A stretch of 64,000 bases of DNA. Source: Stenogyne calaminthoides. Its lineage: Eukaryota > Streptophyta > Magnoliopsida > Lamiales > Lamiaceae. The notes beneath the pieces are model-generated. The model saw only the letters and a program-made list of their open reading frames with translations, was not told where the DNA came from and did no database searches. Shown piece after piece: positions 11,004 through 23,016 of the stretch; position 1 is the stretch's first letter; every line of letters begins with the position of its first letter. Position numbers and translations under genes: made by a program. The stretch lies in assembly GCA_037126765.1 (NCBI GenBank), contig JBBCBC010000001.1:29124804-29188803 (forward strand). Reading direction: 5' to 3'.

Positions 11004-12900
11004 TTCAGGCTCTTGTTTTTAATTGCATATTGAATTGGTTTCAAATTAAATTTTTTTAAAAAACTGGATGCGGCCGATCGTGTTGATCAAACCGCACCAC
11101 ATATGTGTTTGTTTCGATTGGGGCATGTTTATTATTAAATAAACACACCTCCTTTATTTGCCTTATTGTGCTCGTTGTCTTCAATCAGCCTAAGTTTTTC
11201 TAGGAAAACCCTGGCGCCGCTTCTCCCGTCTGTTGCGCGCAACCCGGCCCTCCGGGCGACCCGTGATGGCGCATGAGTTGGCGGCCTGTGCCGCAACTTG
11301 CGCCTCTCGCGCGAGCCTACACCGCCGCATCGGCGGATTAGATGTGCGGCTACGCAACCCCGTCGTCGCGACTCGCTAAGGCTCTCCCCGATTTGTCTCG
11401 CCTCGGTTGCAGTCACCCACGTTTCGTGGTGGTGCGCTCCTATTCGATTCGATTCGTGGCGGAGCGCCGTCGTTTCGCTTCATCTCAGGATGTTGGTCCT
11501 CGACCTCTTTCGATTCGCGACATCCCTACCTTGTTTCGATTCGATTCAAGGTGATGCTCCACCGAATCGATTGATCTCTCGCTCGTCCATTCTCGTCTTA
11601 AACATGATCGATGAACTCGCGGCTCCGCGCGCATTGTTCTGTTTACTCGCGATGGCGAGTCGCCCGCACGCGCCTAGCGATGGCGGTGACTCACGCACGC
11701 ACTGTACATGGACGATTCTGTGCTTATTTCGTTCATTTTGGTCCTCTGATTTCTGATTGAATGCCTGTTTATTTTCGATTGGGTGTTTAGAACTAAAATT
11801 AATTAAACCCTAATGGTTGAGCAGTTTTGTGAATTGTTTGGAATAATTCTGATAAATTGTGATGAATTATTGGACGGTTTTATTGACGTTGGTTGACCCG
11901 ATTGGAAACAATTTTGGAAACCGGGCGATGATGAGGTGAGGGACTGTGCTGAAATTGGATTTTGAACAGTCCTTCCGTGTAATTTATGGTATTTTGCACA
12001 TGAGCCCTTGACAAATAAATAAATTGAAATCTAATTTTGGGAAAATTTATAGAGATCAATTTTTGAAATTGGATATTGGTTGGACCAAATTAATTAATTT
12101 GATTAATTATTAATTTTAATAATCTTAAAATTAAGTTTTAAAATTGAGCTTAAAATTTATTTTAAAGAGATTTATTAAAACCCACTGTTAACTTGTTTAC
12201 TCGTTTAAATTAGTTAACGCGTTTTAAAGTCCGCATTATAACTGTTTGGGTAGGCGGCACCCAATATTTGTCGGACAGTATTAAATGCTTGGGTAGACGG
12301 CGCCCAAATACTCGATTAAGCAATTAATACCCCGCCTTTAAAAATGTTCCTCACTAAAATATGGTTTTCTCATTAATTTGATAAGATGTCTTCCATCAAA
12401 GTTAAAAGTAAACCGGATATTTCGTTCCAATGAGTACTTAAAGACACTCGTCTTTTGCTCGGATCTACATCTATCGGGACTTTTATATGGACATATAATG
12501 TCGCCGCTTGATGGTTGTAAACCAACTTAACTTTGTTTCGCTAGCCCTCGCGGGGAACAAAGGGTAAGGGACATCAGTTGAACTTAGGAATTGCAGTTTT
12601 ACAATTGGTTTGGAGACCTACCAGTTATGCTATTGTAATGATCAGCCCTCGCTGGGATTATGATGGTAGTAATGTGGATTCTAGTCCATTATGATTTATA
12701 TTTGATATAAATTTGTACTTTTCCGATGAGGTCGTTAAGTATGCGAAAATAATGGAGACAAAATAAACACAAAAGAAAGGCCATGTTTATTTTGATTGCT
12801 GAATATTGATCGTAGGAATTATGTGTTTAATTTCCGTTTTATTTTATTTCTCTTGGTTAGTTGTAATGTGTAACTGTTATTGAGATGTGTTTTTGAAACA
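11004..12900 (+). other. Long leader of the copia element, with a GC-rich block
   Basis: Nearly 1.9 kb separates the primer site from recognisable gag. The block at about 11200-11720 is clearly richer in G and C than its surroundings and holds open frames (for example 11298-11756) without any motif I recognise. It could be untranslated leader or captured sequence. The remainder is AT-rich and non-coding. Confidence 0.5.
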
Positions 12901-13560
12901 AACAAAATTGGCTAAGCCAAATTTTCTGGACTGGCACCGAAACATGTGTTTAGGTGCTAAGGCAAGAAATGATTGAGTACGTATTGGACACGTCTATCCC
13001 TGTTACCCTTGCAGCTGGTACTCTGAGGCAGCCACGTTTGACGTAGCAGCTAAGAAGCATCAAAAGGATGCTTCCCAGACTCAGTGTGTGATGTTGCTCA
13101 GCATGACTCCCGATATACATAGGCAACATGAGAAAATGGGTCCCTTCTAAATGCTCAAGCATCTGAATGATCTCTTTGATTCTGAATCTCGTTCTGAGAT
13201 TTATGAAGTGATGAGAGATTTGTTCAAATGTCGATTAGCTAAAGGAGAGAAGATTTCACCTCATGTGCTTAAGATGATAGGCCTAATTGATAAACTTGGT
13301 AATTTAGGTTTTAAGTTAAAAGATCAATGTTTTTCATTTATGTTATCCTCCAGTCGCTCCCGGATTCATATTTTAGCTTCATTGTGAACTACAATATGAA
13401 TAAGACAGATGCGACCATGCCTGAACTTCACAACGTGCTCAAGACTTTTGAGTTCACTATCACTAAGATGGTGTTCAAAAGAAGGAGCGAGTAGACAAGG
13501 ATGTGTGCCTCTACTATAAGGGAAAGAGAGAACTGGAAGAAGGACTATAAGGTTCTGGTT
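12901..13560 (+). pseudogene. gag remnant of the copia element
   Basis: Translation in shifting frames gives KPNFLDWHRNM, then RQEMIEYVLDTSIP, then a long frame from 13151 with LNDLFDSESRSEIYEV and GEKISPHVLKMI. These are the usual blocks of plant copia gag (UBN2-type capsid). Several frameshifts and stops interrupt it, and no intact CCHC knuckle is visible. It lies upstream of the protease, as expected. Confidence 0.75.
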
Positions 13561-13774
13561 GCTAAAAGGAAAGGCACTAGGTGTTTCTGTCACTAGAACA
13601 TCTATGTTTGTTATTAAGATAGACATATCCACAAATAGCTCTAACTGCTGGGTATTAGATACCGGATGTGGCTCACACATTTGTACGAATGTGAAGGGGC
13701 GGCTCATGTGTCTCAGGGCAGTTAGGCCGGTGAAGTCGTCTTACACGTGGAAACGGAGCAAGAGTTGCTACTGA
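13561..13774 (+). pseudogene. Aspartic protease remnant of the copia element
   Basis: The frame from 13559 includes NCWVLDTGCGSHICTN. This matches the copia protease active site, usually LDTGASSHM or LDSGCSRHM, with the catalytic Asp present. The frame stops at 13774, before the region reaches the integrase. In an active element this enzyme would cut the Gag-Pol polyprotein. Confidence 0.75.
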
Positions 13775-13937
13775 ACGTGTGGGACTTATGTGTTAGACTT
13801 ACCCTTTTGTTTTAGATTAGAACTTAATGATTGTCATTTCGTTCTTCCTATTACTCGCAACATTATTTTCATTCCTATGTTAGACATTGAGGGTTATTCC
13901 TTCCATTTTAGTGATAATAATTGTTATTTCACGTTGA

Positions 13938-14747
13938 ATGGTTTATGGGAATGACCCTATGGTGAATGGTTTATACTTGTTGCATTGTGGATATAATGTT
14001 CTTAATATACAAAATAAAATACTCAAACTTAGTAATCATGAAAACCCGACTTACTTGTGTCATTGTAGAATTGATCATGTAAACAAGAAAGGAATTGCAA
14101 GATTAAGAAAGTTAGACTACTTAACCCCATTTGACTTTGAGTCTTATGGAGATTGTGAATCTTGTCTCATGGGCAAGATGATCAATAAACCCTTTATGAG
14201 AAAGAGGTGTATGCCAAAGAAGTTCTAGAGTTGATCCACAGTGACGTATGTGGACCATTGCTCACACTAGCTAGGGGTCACTTCGACTACTTCATCACTT
14301 TTACTGATGATTTCTCGAGATACGGTTACGTGTATCTTATGAAACACAAATCTGAATCTTTTGAGAAATTCAAAGAGTACAAAACTGAAGTAGAGAAGTA
14401 ACTTGGTAAGAGTATCAAGACTCTTTGATTGGATCGAGGAGGTGAATACCTTAGCCATGAATTCACTGATTACTTGAAGTTACATGGAATCCACTCACAA
14501 TGGACTTCTCCCCGGAACACCACAGATGAACGGTGTGTCCGAGAGGAGAAACCGAATCCTGTTAGACATGGTGAGGTCCATGATGAGCTTCTCCTCTCTT
14601 CCGAGATTCTTATGGGGATACGCGTTACAAACCTCAATTTACATTCTGAATAGGATTCCATCTAAATCGGTTGAGCATACACCATATGAACTATGGTGTG
14701 GCAAGAAGCCAACTTTTACTCATATCAAACATGGGGTTGCCACATGA
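13938..14747 (+). pseudogene. Integrase remnant of the copia element
   Basis: The frame starting at 13938 holds the GAG-pre-integrase segment with a zinc-binding pattern (HCRIDHVNKKGIARL...CESCLMGKM). It is followed at 14207 by the catalytic core: IHSDVCGPL with the first Asp and FITFTDDFSRYGYVY with the second. Further on are LDRGGEYLSHEF and a C-terminal part (IYILNRIPSKSVEHTPYELW). A stop near 14400 and a frameshift near 14430 break the gene. The solo LTR lies about 125 bp downstream. Confidence 0.85.
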
Positions 14748-14871
14748 TTGTGAAAAGAATGCTTACCGACAAGATGGAATCCAAAGGTAAAAATGGTTAC
14801 TTTGTGGGATATCCTAAGGAAACTAAAGGATATTACTTCTATCCACCTGAGAAATAATCAGTGATTGTTTC

Positions 14872-16477
14872 TGTTGGAATTTAGAGGCACGTAAAACACG
14901 TAATCACATGCGCAGCGGAAATTAAAGTTCACCAACAACGAACAATTAATTGCATACAGATTACAGTAATCATAACAAGAAATCTTACAGTAATTCGATT
15001 GCAGATTTCTCTACTACGGTATCCACGTAATCCCCAATTACGGATTTGCACGGATTTGCCAGCGTTGAATCTCGAGACCGATTTTGCTAGGAAAAACCAA
15101 ACTCTAGATTTTATGGAGAAAAATATAAAATCACGTATTATGAATTCCCAAGAGCTCATATATATAGGAAAAGTCTAGCTTAAATCTCAAGCTAACCTGA
15201 TTGGGAAATAAAATCCCTAATCTTTATTTAAATAAATTTCTAAGATTTATTCCCACATATAAAATCTCTACGGATTTAAATTCCATATATAACAAATCTC
15301 TACGATTTATTTCCATATATATTAAATCCTACAATAATATTCCAAATATTATTATTGGGAATTCTTATTTAATTAAATCTAATTTAATTTAACATTAATA
15401 ATAATTAATTCCAAATTAATCTATTATTAATTAACTCTCCATAAATTAAACATTAAATCCAATTTAACATTTAATCAACCAACTATAATCCGTAAAAAGG
15501 AAATACTTGTTGTGTGACCCATAGGCCCTCATATATCGAGCGATTAGTCAAACTAACGGTCTTAATTGAACCCTAGTCAATAAATCAGACATTTTCAATA
15601 TATGAGGTACGTTGCGAGAAACATGCAACTACCTGTAACTGAATATGGGCTATTACGATTTCCTCCTTTCATTCGCGAATACTCGATTAAGCCTTGAACA
15701 TGATGAAGTGTCTATTCAAATAACTTAATCAATTTATCTCTAATCACTAATTGATCATTCATGTCACACTTGCCCACAAAGTCCAAGTTGACGTGCATTG
15801 GCCAATAACTTTTATCCAATTATGATGAGAAGATGAGTATTCTCTCTAAATCCACTTTGAGGAATGAATCCTTTTCTTGGCTCAACTACCACGCACACGC
15901 ATTTCGTGATGAACTCAATCCAATCCGTATCTACCCATAGAAGGGTGCAAGCATTGGTCATGGTCAAAGTTCATCACTCCACACGTGTCGTGCGTATTAA
16001 CCTCAAGTCAAAGGAGTATCGCATCGCTCCCACTAACCGAGACACCCGTAGACACATATAATGGAACTACATCAAACGGTTTCTCGGATGGGTATACTAA
16101 TACCCTCTAAGGTATTTGTGCATCCATCATGAGATACATAGTATTTCGTAGTAAGTGAGATCTCACTACACTCTCTAAGAGTATGATGCAGATCGCACAC
16201 CAATCTCCATTGCATCATCAATATCCCATTCTCGATGATCCTCGATTGGGGTTATTTGAGAATCATGCTTAGGTCATTTAAGTTCTCACTCACTCAATGA
16301 CAGCAATGACTCAAGGGAACACATATAAGAACAAATGCAAACAATCAAACATAATATTCTAATAAGTGCAACGCCATATATTTAATATTAAATAAACAAT
16401 AATATTAAATCAATACTGAATATTATCTGAGCATTATGTCCTTACAATGTATTGTCTCTAGGACACTAACACTAACA
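14872..16477 (-). mobile_element. Solo LTR of the same copia family, inverted
   Basis: This 1606-bp block is the reverse complement of the copia LTR. It starts TGTTGGAATTTAGAGG and ends ACACTAACACTAACA. A perfect 5-bp TSD GTTTC flanks it (14867-14871, 16478-16482). No internal domain remains, so it most likely arose by recombination between the LTRs of a complete insertion. The insertion interrupted the coding region between integrase and RT of its host element. Confidence 0.95.
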
Positions 16478-16698
16478 GTTTCTAGGCAGACAAAGTTCCT
16501 CGAATAAGACTATGTCTTTAAGGAACAAGGTCGTAAGCTGATAAAACTTGAAGAAATTCAAGAACCATGAATTAACAAAGAGACTGATATCTTGTTAAAG
16601 CAACATGACAAGGAATCAGTGGGAGCATTCATCAATTTTCACGGTATGAGTCTTTCACTAGGTGATCGTCTTTCAGCCAGAGCGTAATTGGAGTATGA

Positions 16699-17790
16699 TT
16701 GCCAGTGCAAGAACCTTCAATTACGTTGAATGAGAACAGCATAGTTCAAACTCCCGCCCAAGAGGCATCTGAAAGTGTAGCTCTTGAGGACTCTCCGGAC
16801 ATTGATGAAATCGATGCACCACAAAATTTTCAAAATCAGAATGTACAGCCTGCACAAACACAGCTTCGTAAGTCAATTAGGAATCGTAATCTACCCATTA
16901 GATACGATTACCTCTTGGAAGAACTCGATAATATGGGCATACCGGATAAGGACAATCCTAATACTTATTCTGAAGCAATATCAGATATTGATTCAGGGAA
17001 GTGACATGAAGCCATTAAATCCGAGATGGACTCGATGTACACCAATCAAGTCTAGGACTTGGTTGAGCTGCCTAAAGGGGTTAGACCCATATGTTGCGAT
17101 TGGGTCTTCAAGCATAAGACTGATGCAAATGGCAAAGTACAAACCTACAAAGCTAGGTTGGTGGTGAAGGGTTATAGTCATCACGAAGGCATTGACTATG
17201 ACGAAACCTTCTCACCAGTTGCAAAGATCAAGTCCATTCGAATTTTACTTGTGATAGTAGCACACTATGATTATGAGATTTGGCAGATGGATGTCAAAAC
17301 AGTCTTCATCAATGGAAACATTGATAAGGAAGTGTTTATAACTCAACCAGAAGGTTTTATATCCAAGCCGAATTCTAATCTAGTATGTAAGCTAAAGAGA
17401 TCCATCTATGGATTGAAGCAAGCTTCTAGGAGTTAGAAATCCGATTTGATGAAGCTATCAAAGCCTTTTGACTTCATCAGAAACTCGGAAGATCCTTGCG
17501 TTTATCGTAAATGCAGCGGGAAGAATATTGTCTTCATAATCGTATATGTCGACGACATGTTAATTTTGGGAAATAATATCCCGTTAATGCAGTCCGTGAA
17601 AGATTGGTTATCAAAGGACTTCATGATGAAGGATCTTGGTGAAGCCTACTGCATCTTAGGGATCAATATCCACGGTGATAGATCCAAGAAGATGTTGAGG
17701 ATGTCACAGTCCACCTATGTAGACAAGGTGTTGAAGCGTTTTGCGATGGAGAACTCTAAGAGAGGGTCTCTATCGGCAAATCAGAGATAA
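16699..17790 (+). pseudogene. Reverse transcriptase remnant of the copia element
   Basis: The linker at 16699-17004 is followed by RT at 17059-17436, with CDWVFKHKTDANGKVQTYKA, DYDETFSPVAKIKSIR and WQMDVKTVFINGNI. A stop at 17434-17436 separates it from 17446-17790, which carries the catalytic YVDDMLILG and the thumb (MKDLGEAYCILGI). The usual DVKTAFLNG motif reads DVKTVFING here. The domain is nearly complete but broken by stops near 17005 and 17435 and a shift near 17790. Confidence 0.9.
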
Positions 17791-18330
17791 AACTGTCAAA
17801 GAAGGATTGTCCTTCTATTGAAGCTGATATCAAGCACATGAAAGATGTCCCACATGCATCTGCAATTGGGTCAATCGTGTACGCCATGCCTTTCACTAGG
17901 CCAAACGTGGCCTACGCTGTCAGCATCACTGGTAGACACCAATAGAATCTGGGTGAGTCTCACTGGTTTCCTGTCAAGACCATTCTGAAGTATCTTAGAC
18001 GAACTAAAGAATGTTTTCTTGTCTATGGTGGACAGATTAGAACTAGTAGTGACTGGTTATGTTGACGCAAGTTTCCAATCTGACTGTGATGATCACAAAT
18101 CACAGTCAAGTTACGTGTCACTCTCAATGATGAGGCGGTCGGTTGGAATAGTTCCAAGCAAGTCGACCACAGATTCAACAACCGAAGTTGAGTACATTGT
18201 TGTATCAGAAGCCTCAAGGAGGCCGTCTGAATTTTATAGTTCTTAAGAGAACTAGGGGTATTGAGACAACGCTGGTGCGATTGCACAAGCAAAGGAACCG
18301 AGATCAATAAACAGAAGCAAGCACGTACCC
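17791..18330 (+). pseudogene. RNase H remnant of the copia element
   Basis: Fragments in several frames match the copia connection and RNase H domains. Examples are a TRPNVAYAVSI-like stretch near 17900, VTGYVDASFQSDCDDHKSQS at about 18047, and STTDSTTEVEYIVVSEAS at about 18165, which holds the acidic active-site signature (TTEAEY in relatives). Frameshifts and stops make it non-functional. Confidence 0.8.
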
Positions 18331-18498
18331 AAACTTATCATTTGATCCAAGAGATTGTAACGATAGGAGAAATATAATTAAAATGTATTCCCACATATTT
18401 AATTTGGCAGATCCTTTCACCAAAACACTGAGTGTTCATGTACACACTAGACATTTGATGGTCTAGGGGTTAGACATGTAGGTGATTGACTCTAGTAC

Positions 18499-18509
18499 AA
18501 GTGGGATAT
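18499..18509 (+). promoter_or_regulatory. Polypurine tract of the copia element
   Basis: AAGTGGGATAT directly precedes the 3' LTR, the position and composition expected of the plus-strand primer site in copia elements. Confidence 0.75.
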
Positions 18510-20114
18510 TGTTAGTGTTAGTCTCCTAGAGACAATCTATTGTAAGGACATAATAATCGATGATATTCAATTTGATTTAATATTATAGTTCTTTTAATAT
18601 TAATGTATGACAATACACTTGTTTGAATATTATGTTTGATTGTTTGCATTTATTCATGCAAGTGTTCCTATGAGTCATTGTTGTCATTGAGGTTGTGAGA
18701 ACTCAGATGACTTAAGCATGATTATCAAATGGCCCCGATCAAGGATCATCAAGAATGAGATATTGATGATGCAATTGAGATTGGTGTGCAATTTGCATCA
18801 TACTCTTAGAGAGTGTAGTAAGATCTCACTTACTACGAGATACTAGGTATCTCATGATGGATGCACAAATACCTTAGAGGGTATTGGTGTACCCATCCGA
18901 GAAATCGTTTGATGTAAGTCCACAATATGTGTCTACGGGTGTCTCGGTTAGTGGGAACGATGAGATACTCCTTTGACTTGAGGTCAATACGCACGACATG
19001 TGTGGAGTGATGAACTTTGACCATGACTGACGCTTGCACCCTTCCATGGGTAGATATGGCTTGGATTGGGTTCATCACGAAATGCATGTGTGTGGTAGTT
19101 GAGCCAAGAATATGATTCATTCCTCAATGTGGATTTAGAGAGAATATTCATCTTTTCATCATAATTAGATCTAAGTCATCGGCCGATGCACGTCAACTTA
19201 GACTTTGTGGCTAAGTGTGACATACATGATCAATTAGTGATTAGAGATAATATGATTAAATTATTTGAATAGACACTTCATCATGTTCAACACTTAATCG
19301 AGAATTCGCGAATGAAAGGAAGAAATCGTAATAGCCCATGTTTTAGTTACAGGTAGTTGCACGTTTTTCGCAACGTACCTCATATATTGAGAATGTTTAA
19401 TTTATTGTCTAGGGTTCAATTAAGATCGTTAGTTTGACTAATCACTCAATATATGAGGGCATATGGGTCACACAACAAGTAGTTCCCTTTTACGGATTTT
19501 AGTTGGTTGATTAAATGTTAAATTGGATTTAATATTTAATTTATGGACAATTAATTAATATTAGATTAATTTGGAATTAATTATTATTAATGTTTAATTA
19601 AATTGGATTTAATTAAATAGGATTCCCAATAATAATATATGGAATATTATTATAGGATTTAATATATATGGAATTAAATCTGTAGAGATTTGATATGCAT
19701 GACAATTAAATCCGTAGAGATTTTATATATGGGAAATAAATCTAAGAGATTTATTTTATAAGATTAGGGATTTTATTTCCTAATCAGGTTAACTTAAGAT
19801 TTAAGATGGGTCTTCCCTATATATATGAGCTCTTGGGAATTCACAACAACGTCAATTCATTATTCTCTCCATAAGATCTAGAGTTAGAATTTTCCTAGAA
19901 AATTCATCTCGGGATTCAACGCTGGCAAATCCGTGCAAGTCCGATGATTGGGGATTACGTGGATACCATAGTAGAGAAATATGCGTACGATTCACTGTAT
20001 GGTTTCTCTTTATGTTTACACGTATTTAATTATCCAATTATATGTTCGTTGTTGGTGAACTGTTTAATTCCGCTGCACATGTATTACGTGTTTACGTGCC
20101 TCTAAATTCCAACA
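18510..20114 (+). repeat. 3' LTR of the nested copia element
   Basis: Begins TGTTAGTGTTAGTCTCC and ends AAATTCCAACA. It matches the 5' LTR over its whole 1605 bp with scattered substitutions and is followed by the TSD TCAAC. Confidence 0.95.
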
Positions 20115-20876
20115 TCAACTTCACCGACCTAAATAAGGCATGCCCTAAGGACTTCTTCCCTATGCCACATATCGACCATCTGATAGACAACACGGCCGGC
20201 CACGAGATGATGTCATTTATGGATGCCTTTGTCGGGTATCACCAAATTGCCATGCACAAGGATTACCAACAACACACTTCCTTCCTCACAAAAAAGAATA
20301 TGTATTGTTGGAAAAAGAATGTCATTCGGCCTCCGGAACGCCGGGGTGACCTACCAACGACTGGTCAATCACATGTTCTCGGAGAAAATTGGGAAAACAA
20401 TGGAGGTCTATGTGGATGACATCATCGTTAAAAGTTTTAGAAAGGTGGACAACCTCGCCCACCTCGCCCGAACCTTCACCATCCTGTGAAAATTCAACAT
20501 GAAACTTAGCCCAAAGAAATGCAATTTTGGGGTGGGGTCGGGCAAATTCCTCGGCCACATGGTCAGCAAACGAGAAATCAAAGCCAACCCTTCCAAAATC
20601 AAGGCAATCTTGGGCATGGGCAGCCCAAGAAGAGCGAAGGAGGTCCAAAGACTAACAGGGAGACTAGTCACTTTAAACAGATTCATATCCCGGATGGGGG
20701 ATAGATGCAAGCCTTTTTTCGACATACTGAAAAAGAAGAATGAGGGTTTCCAGTGGATAGAGGAAAGCCAGTTGGCACTGGAAAAAACCAGTCTCGAGGG
20801 AGAAGTTATTCCTATAAAAACCAGTCCCAGGGGGAGAAGTTATTCCTATACCTGGCCGCCTCAGAAACGACTATGA
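20115..20876 (+). pseudogene. Reverse transcriptase main part, gypsy element
   Basis: The frame resumes with FTDLNKACPKDFFPMPHID, then SFMDAFVGYHQIAMHKD. The catalytic YVDDIIVKS lies at about 20408-20440. The thumb follows (KLSPKKCNFGVGSGKFLGHM, KANPSKIKAI) with the linker to RNase H (FQWIEESQLALEK). A frameshift lies near 20300 and a stop at 20487-20489. A short tandem duplication (about 34 bp) at about 20783-20850 repeats GAGAAGTTATTCCTAT. Confidence 0.88.
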
Positions 20877-21043
20877 GCTAGGTCTTAGTACGGGTGGAAA
20901 GACAAACAAATTTACCAATTTACTACGTGAGCTAAGCATTGAACGAGACCGAGCAGAGATATCTACCTCTGAAAAAGCTCGTCTATGCCTTGGTGATGAG
21001 TGTGAGAAAACTATGACCGTACTTCTTCGACCACCAAGTAGAA

Positions 21044-21698
21044 GTGCTGACCTCGATGCCACTAAGAAACGCGTTGCATCGGTCGGATACAGCTGACCGA
21101 TGCATGAAATGGGCAATCGAGATCAGCCAAATCAGAGTCACCTATGCACCCCGCACCGCCATCAAAGCACAAGCCTTGGCCGACTTCATCGTCGAGCTAA
21201 CTTTCCCAACAGAGCTAGGCACACCAGTCAGCTCGCCTTGGGAACTCCACATAAATGAATCGTCCACACAAACATGTGCGGGGGTAGGCATAGTTTTAAC
21301 CAGCCCAGACAGTCACTCTTTCCTAACGACCATCATGTTTGATTTTTCAGCAACCAACAATGAGGTAGAATACGAAGCTCTCATTGGGGGGCTGGAGATG
21401 GTCATGGCAATGGGCGTCAAGAGATTAAAAGTACACACCCACTCACAAGTAGTTGTGTGCCAGGTGTCGGGGGGAGTACGAGGCCTGAGATGACTGAATG
21501 ACCGCTTACCAAGAAGTTGTCAGGAGTTTGCTGGAAAATTTCGAACAAGTTTACGTAGAACTAATCCCCAGGACTTTAAATTCACAAGTAGATGCCCTGG
21601 CTAGTCTAGCAACCTTAGAAGGCCCTGCAGAAATGAATGAAGTCACCATAACGAGACTAACACATCCGTCAACCATACATTCCCTGGCTGCCATGGCC
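21044..21698 (+). pseudogene. RNase H region, gypsy element
   Basis: The frame at 21044-21493 contains TYAPRTAIKAQALADFIVEL (the spacer after the first RNase H), WELHINESSTQTCAGVGIVL and TNNEVEYEALIGGLEM, which resembles the second RNase H of Tat-type elements. A frameshift near 21490 leads to 21498-21743, with VYVELIPRTLNSQVDALASL. The usual catalytic DGSS motif reads NESS here, so an active-site residue is probably lost. The domain ends at the solo LTR. Confidence 0.8.
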
Positions 21699-21934
21699 TG
21701 TTGGGGCCTTTTTTTGGCAGTCTTGACCAGAATGGGCCTTTAGGGTTTTGGCCAAATTTCACCAATAAATACCTATCTGATTTGTTGTATTTGTAATCAC
21801 CGAAATATTAGTAAATATCTTGGCTTGGTAGTGCCCCCAGACGTAGTCATTCCCGACGAACTGGGTAACCAAATCTGTGTAATTTAATTTCGTGTTCTCT
21901 CAATTTCTCCATAATTGCAGTTTAAATCCTAACA
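21699..21934 (+). mobile_element. Small solo LTR (236 bp) inside the gypsy element
   Basis: Starts TGTTGGGGCC, ends AATCCTAACA, and is flanked by the perfect TSD TGGCC (21694-21698 and 21935-21939). Inside lie a possible TATA-like AATAAATA (about 21762) and CTTGGCTTGGTAGTGCCCCC, which resembles the matching part of the host gypsy LTR. It therefore probably comes from a related, shorter gypsy or TRIM family. Removing it with one TSD copy restores the frame (SLAAMA-DLIDIDAENW). Confidence 0.9.
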
Positions 21935-22995
21935 TGGCCGACCTCATAGATATTGACGCGGAAAATTGGATGACACCGATCATCGAATACCTCAAGTCTA
22001 GGAGCCTCCCCTCAGATAAGGTTTAGGCTCGTCAATTACAAATGAGGGCAACAAGATATGTGATGATCGACAACGATTTGTACAAGCGTGGTTTCAGCAT
22101 ACCACTACTCAAATGTGTGACAGATCAAGGGCAACTCATCCTCAGAGAAATCCACGAGGGAAGATGTGGAAACCACACAGGAGGTCAATCCTTAGCACAA
22201 AAGGTTGTCCGGCAAGGGTATTTTTGCCAACCTTAAAAAGGGACGCACTGGATTCTTCAAAAACATGACATCGCTACCCTCAATCAAAGTATCCCCGAAG
22301 GAACTGACCAGCATCATGATCCCATGGTCTTTCGCTAAATGGGGGATGCACATCATTGGACCCCTACCCACGGCCTCAGGGAAAGTAAAATTTGCCTTGG
22401 TCGCAGTTGACTATTTCACTAAGTGGGCAGAGGCCGAAGCCTTGGCAACAATCGATCAATACAATGTGATAAAATTTATTTGGAGAAACATCATCTCCTG
22501 ATTCGGGCTCCCACAAGCAATTGTGACCAATAATGGCAAGCAGTTCGACGGCCTCAAGATCGATGCCTTCTTCTGAAAGTGGAAGATCAGAAAGTTATTT
22601 TCAACCCCTTACCACGGTCAATCCAACGGCCATGTAGAAGTCATCAACAAAATCATTAAACACACTTTAAAAGCGCGACTCGAGGGGGGAAGGGAAGATG
22701 GGCAAGTGAGTTGCCTGATATTCCATGGTTGTATAGGACGACATGCAGAAACTCGACGGGAGAGACACCATTCTTCCTTGTGTTTGGGGCAGAGGCGGTG
22801 ATCCCTACCGAAATCTTGGTACCCAACCATCGAACATGCAAAGATGCATCGGAAGAAAACTACCAAGCAAGAGCAGTCAATCTCGACCTTTTGGAAGAAA
22901 AAAGAATGGAGGCCAACATAAAAAATGTCAGCTACAAACGACAAGCCGATGAGTATTACAACTCAAAGATCAAGCTCCGACAGTTCAAGGAAGGC
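21935..22995 (+). pseudogene. Integrase remnant of the gypsy element
   Basis: The zinc-finger segment (IREIHEGRCGNHTGGQSLAQK-type, about 22140-22210) is followed by the catalytic core: WGMHIIGPLPTASGKVKFAL, VDYFTKWAEAEAL, and IVTNNGKQFDG, where the usual TDNG reads TNNG, so the second catalytic Asp is lost. PYHGQSNGHVEVINKIIKH carries the catalytic Glu block. The C-terminal part runs 22711-22995 (WLYRTTCRNSTGETPFFLVF, FKEGDLIQ). Stops at about 22500 and 22575 break it. At about 23017 the coding sequence passes straight into mid-LTR sequence. Confidence 0.88.
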
Positions 22996-23016
22996 GACCT
23001 CATCCAAGGAGGGTTT

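Larger units (their letters stand above)
9386..20114 (+). mobile_element. Ty1/copia retrotransposon nested in the gypsy RT
   Basis: Two LTRs of 1605 bp each bound the element, flanked by the 5-bp TSD TCAAC (9381-9385 and 20115-20119). The internal order is gag, protease, integrase, reverse transcriptase, RNase H, as in Ty1/copia. A 1.6-kb inverted solo LTR of the same family interrupts the region between integrase and RT. In-frame stops occur in every domain, so the copy is not autonomous. The 1.6-kb LTRs and a leader of about 1.9 kb before gag are long for copia. Confidence 0.95.

Noticed and set aside
11298..11756. 152-codon ORF in the copia leader
   Set aside because: No motif, lies in an untranslated leader, and open frames are expected from the local GC-rich composition. 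Noted only as a leader feature.
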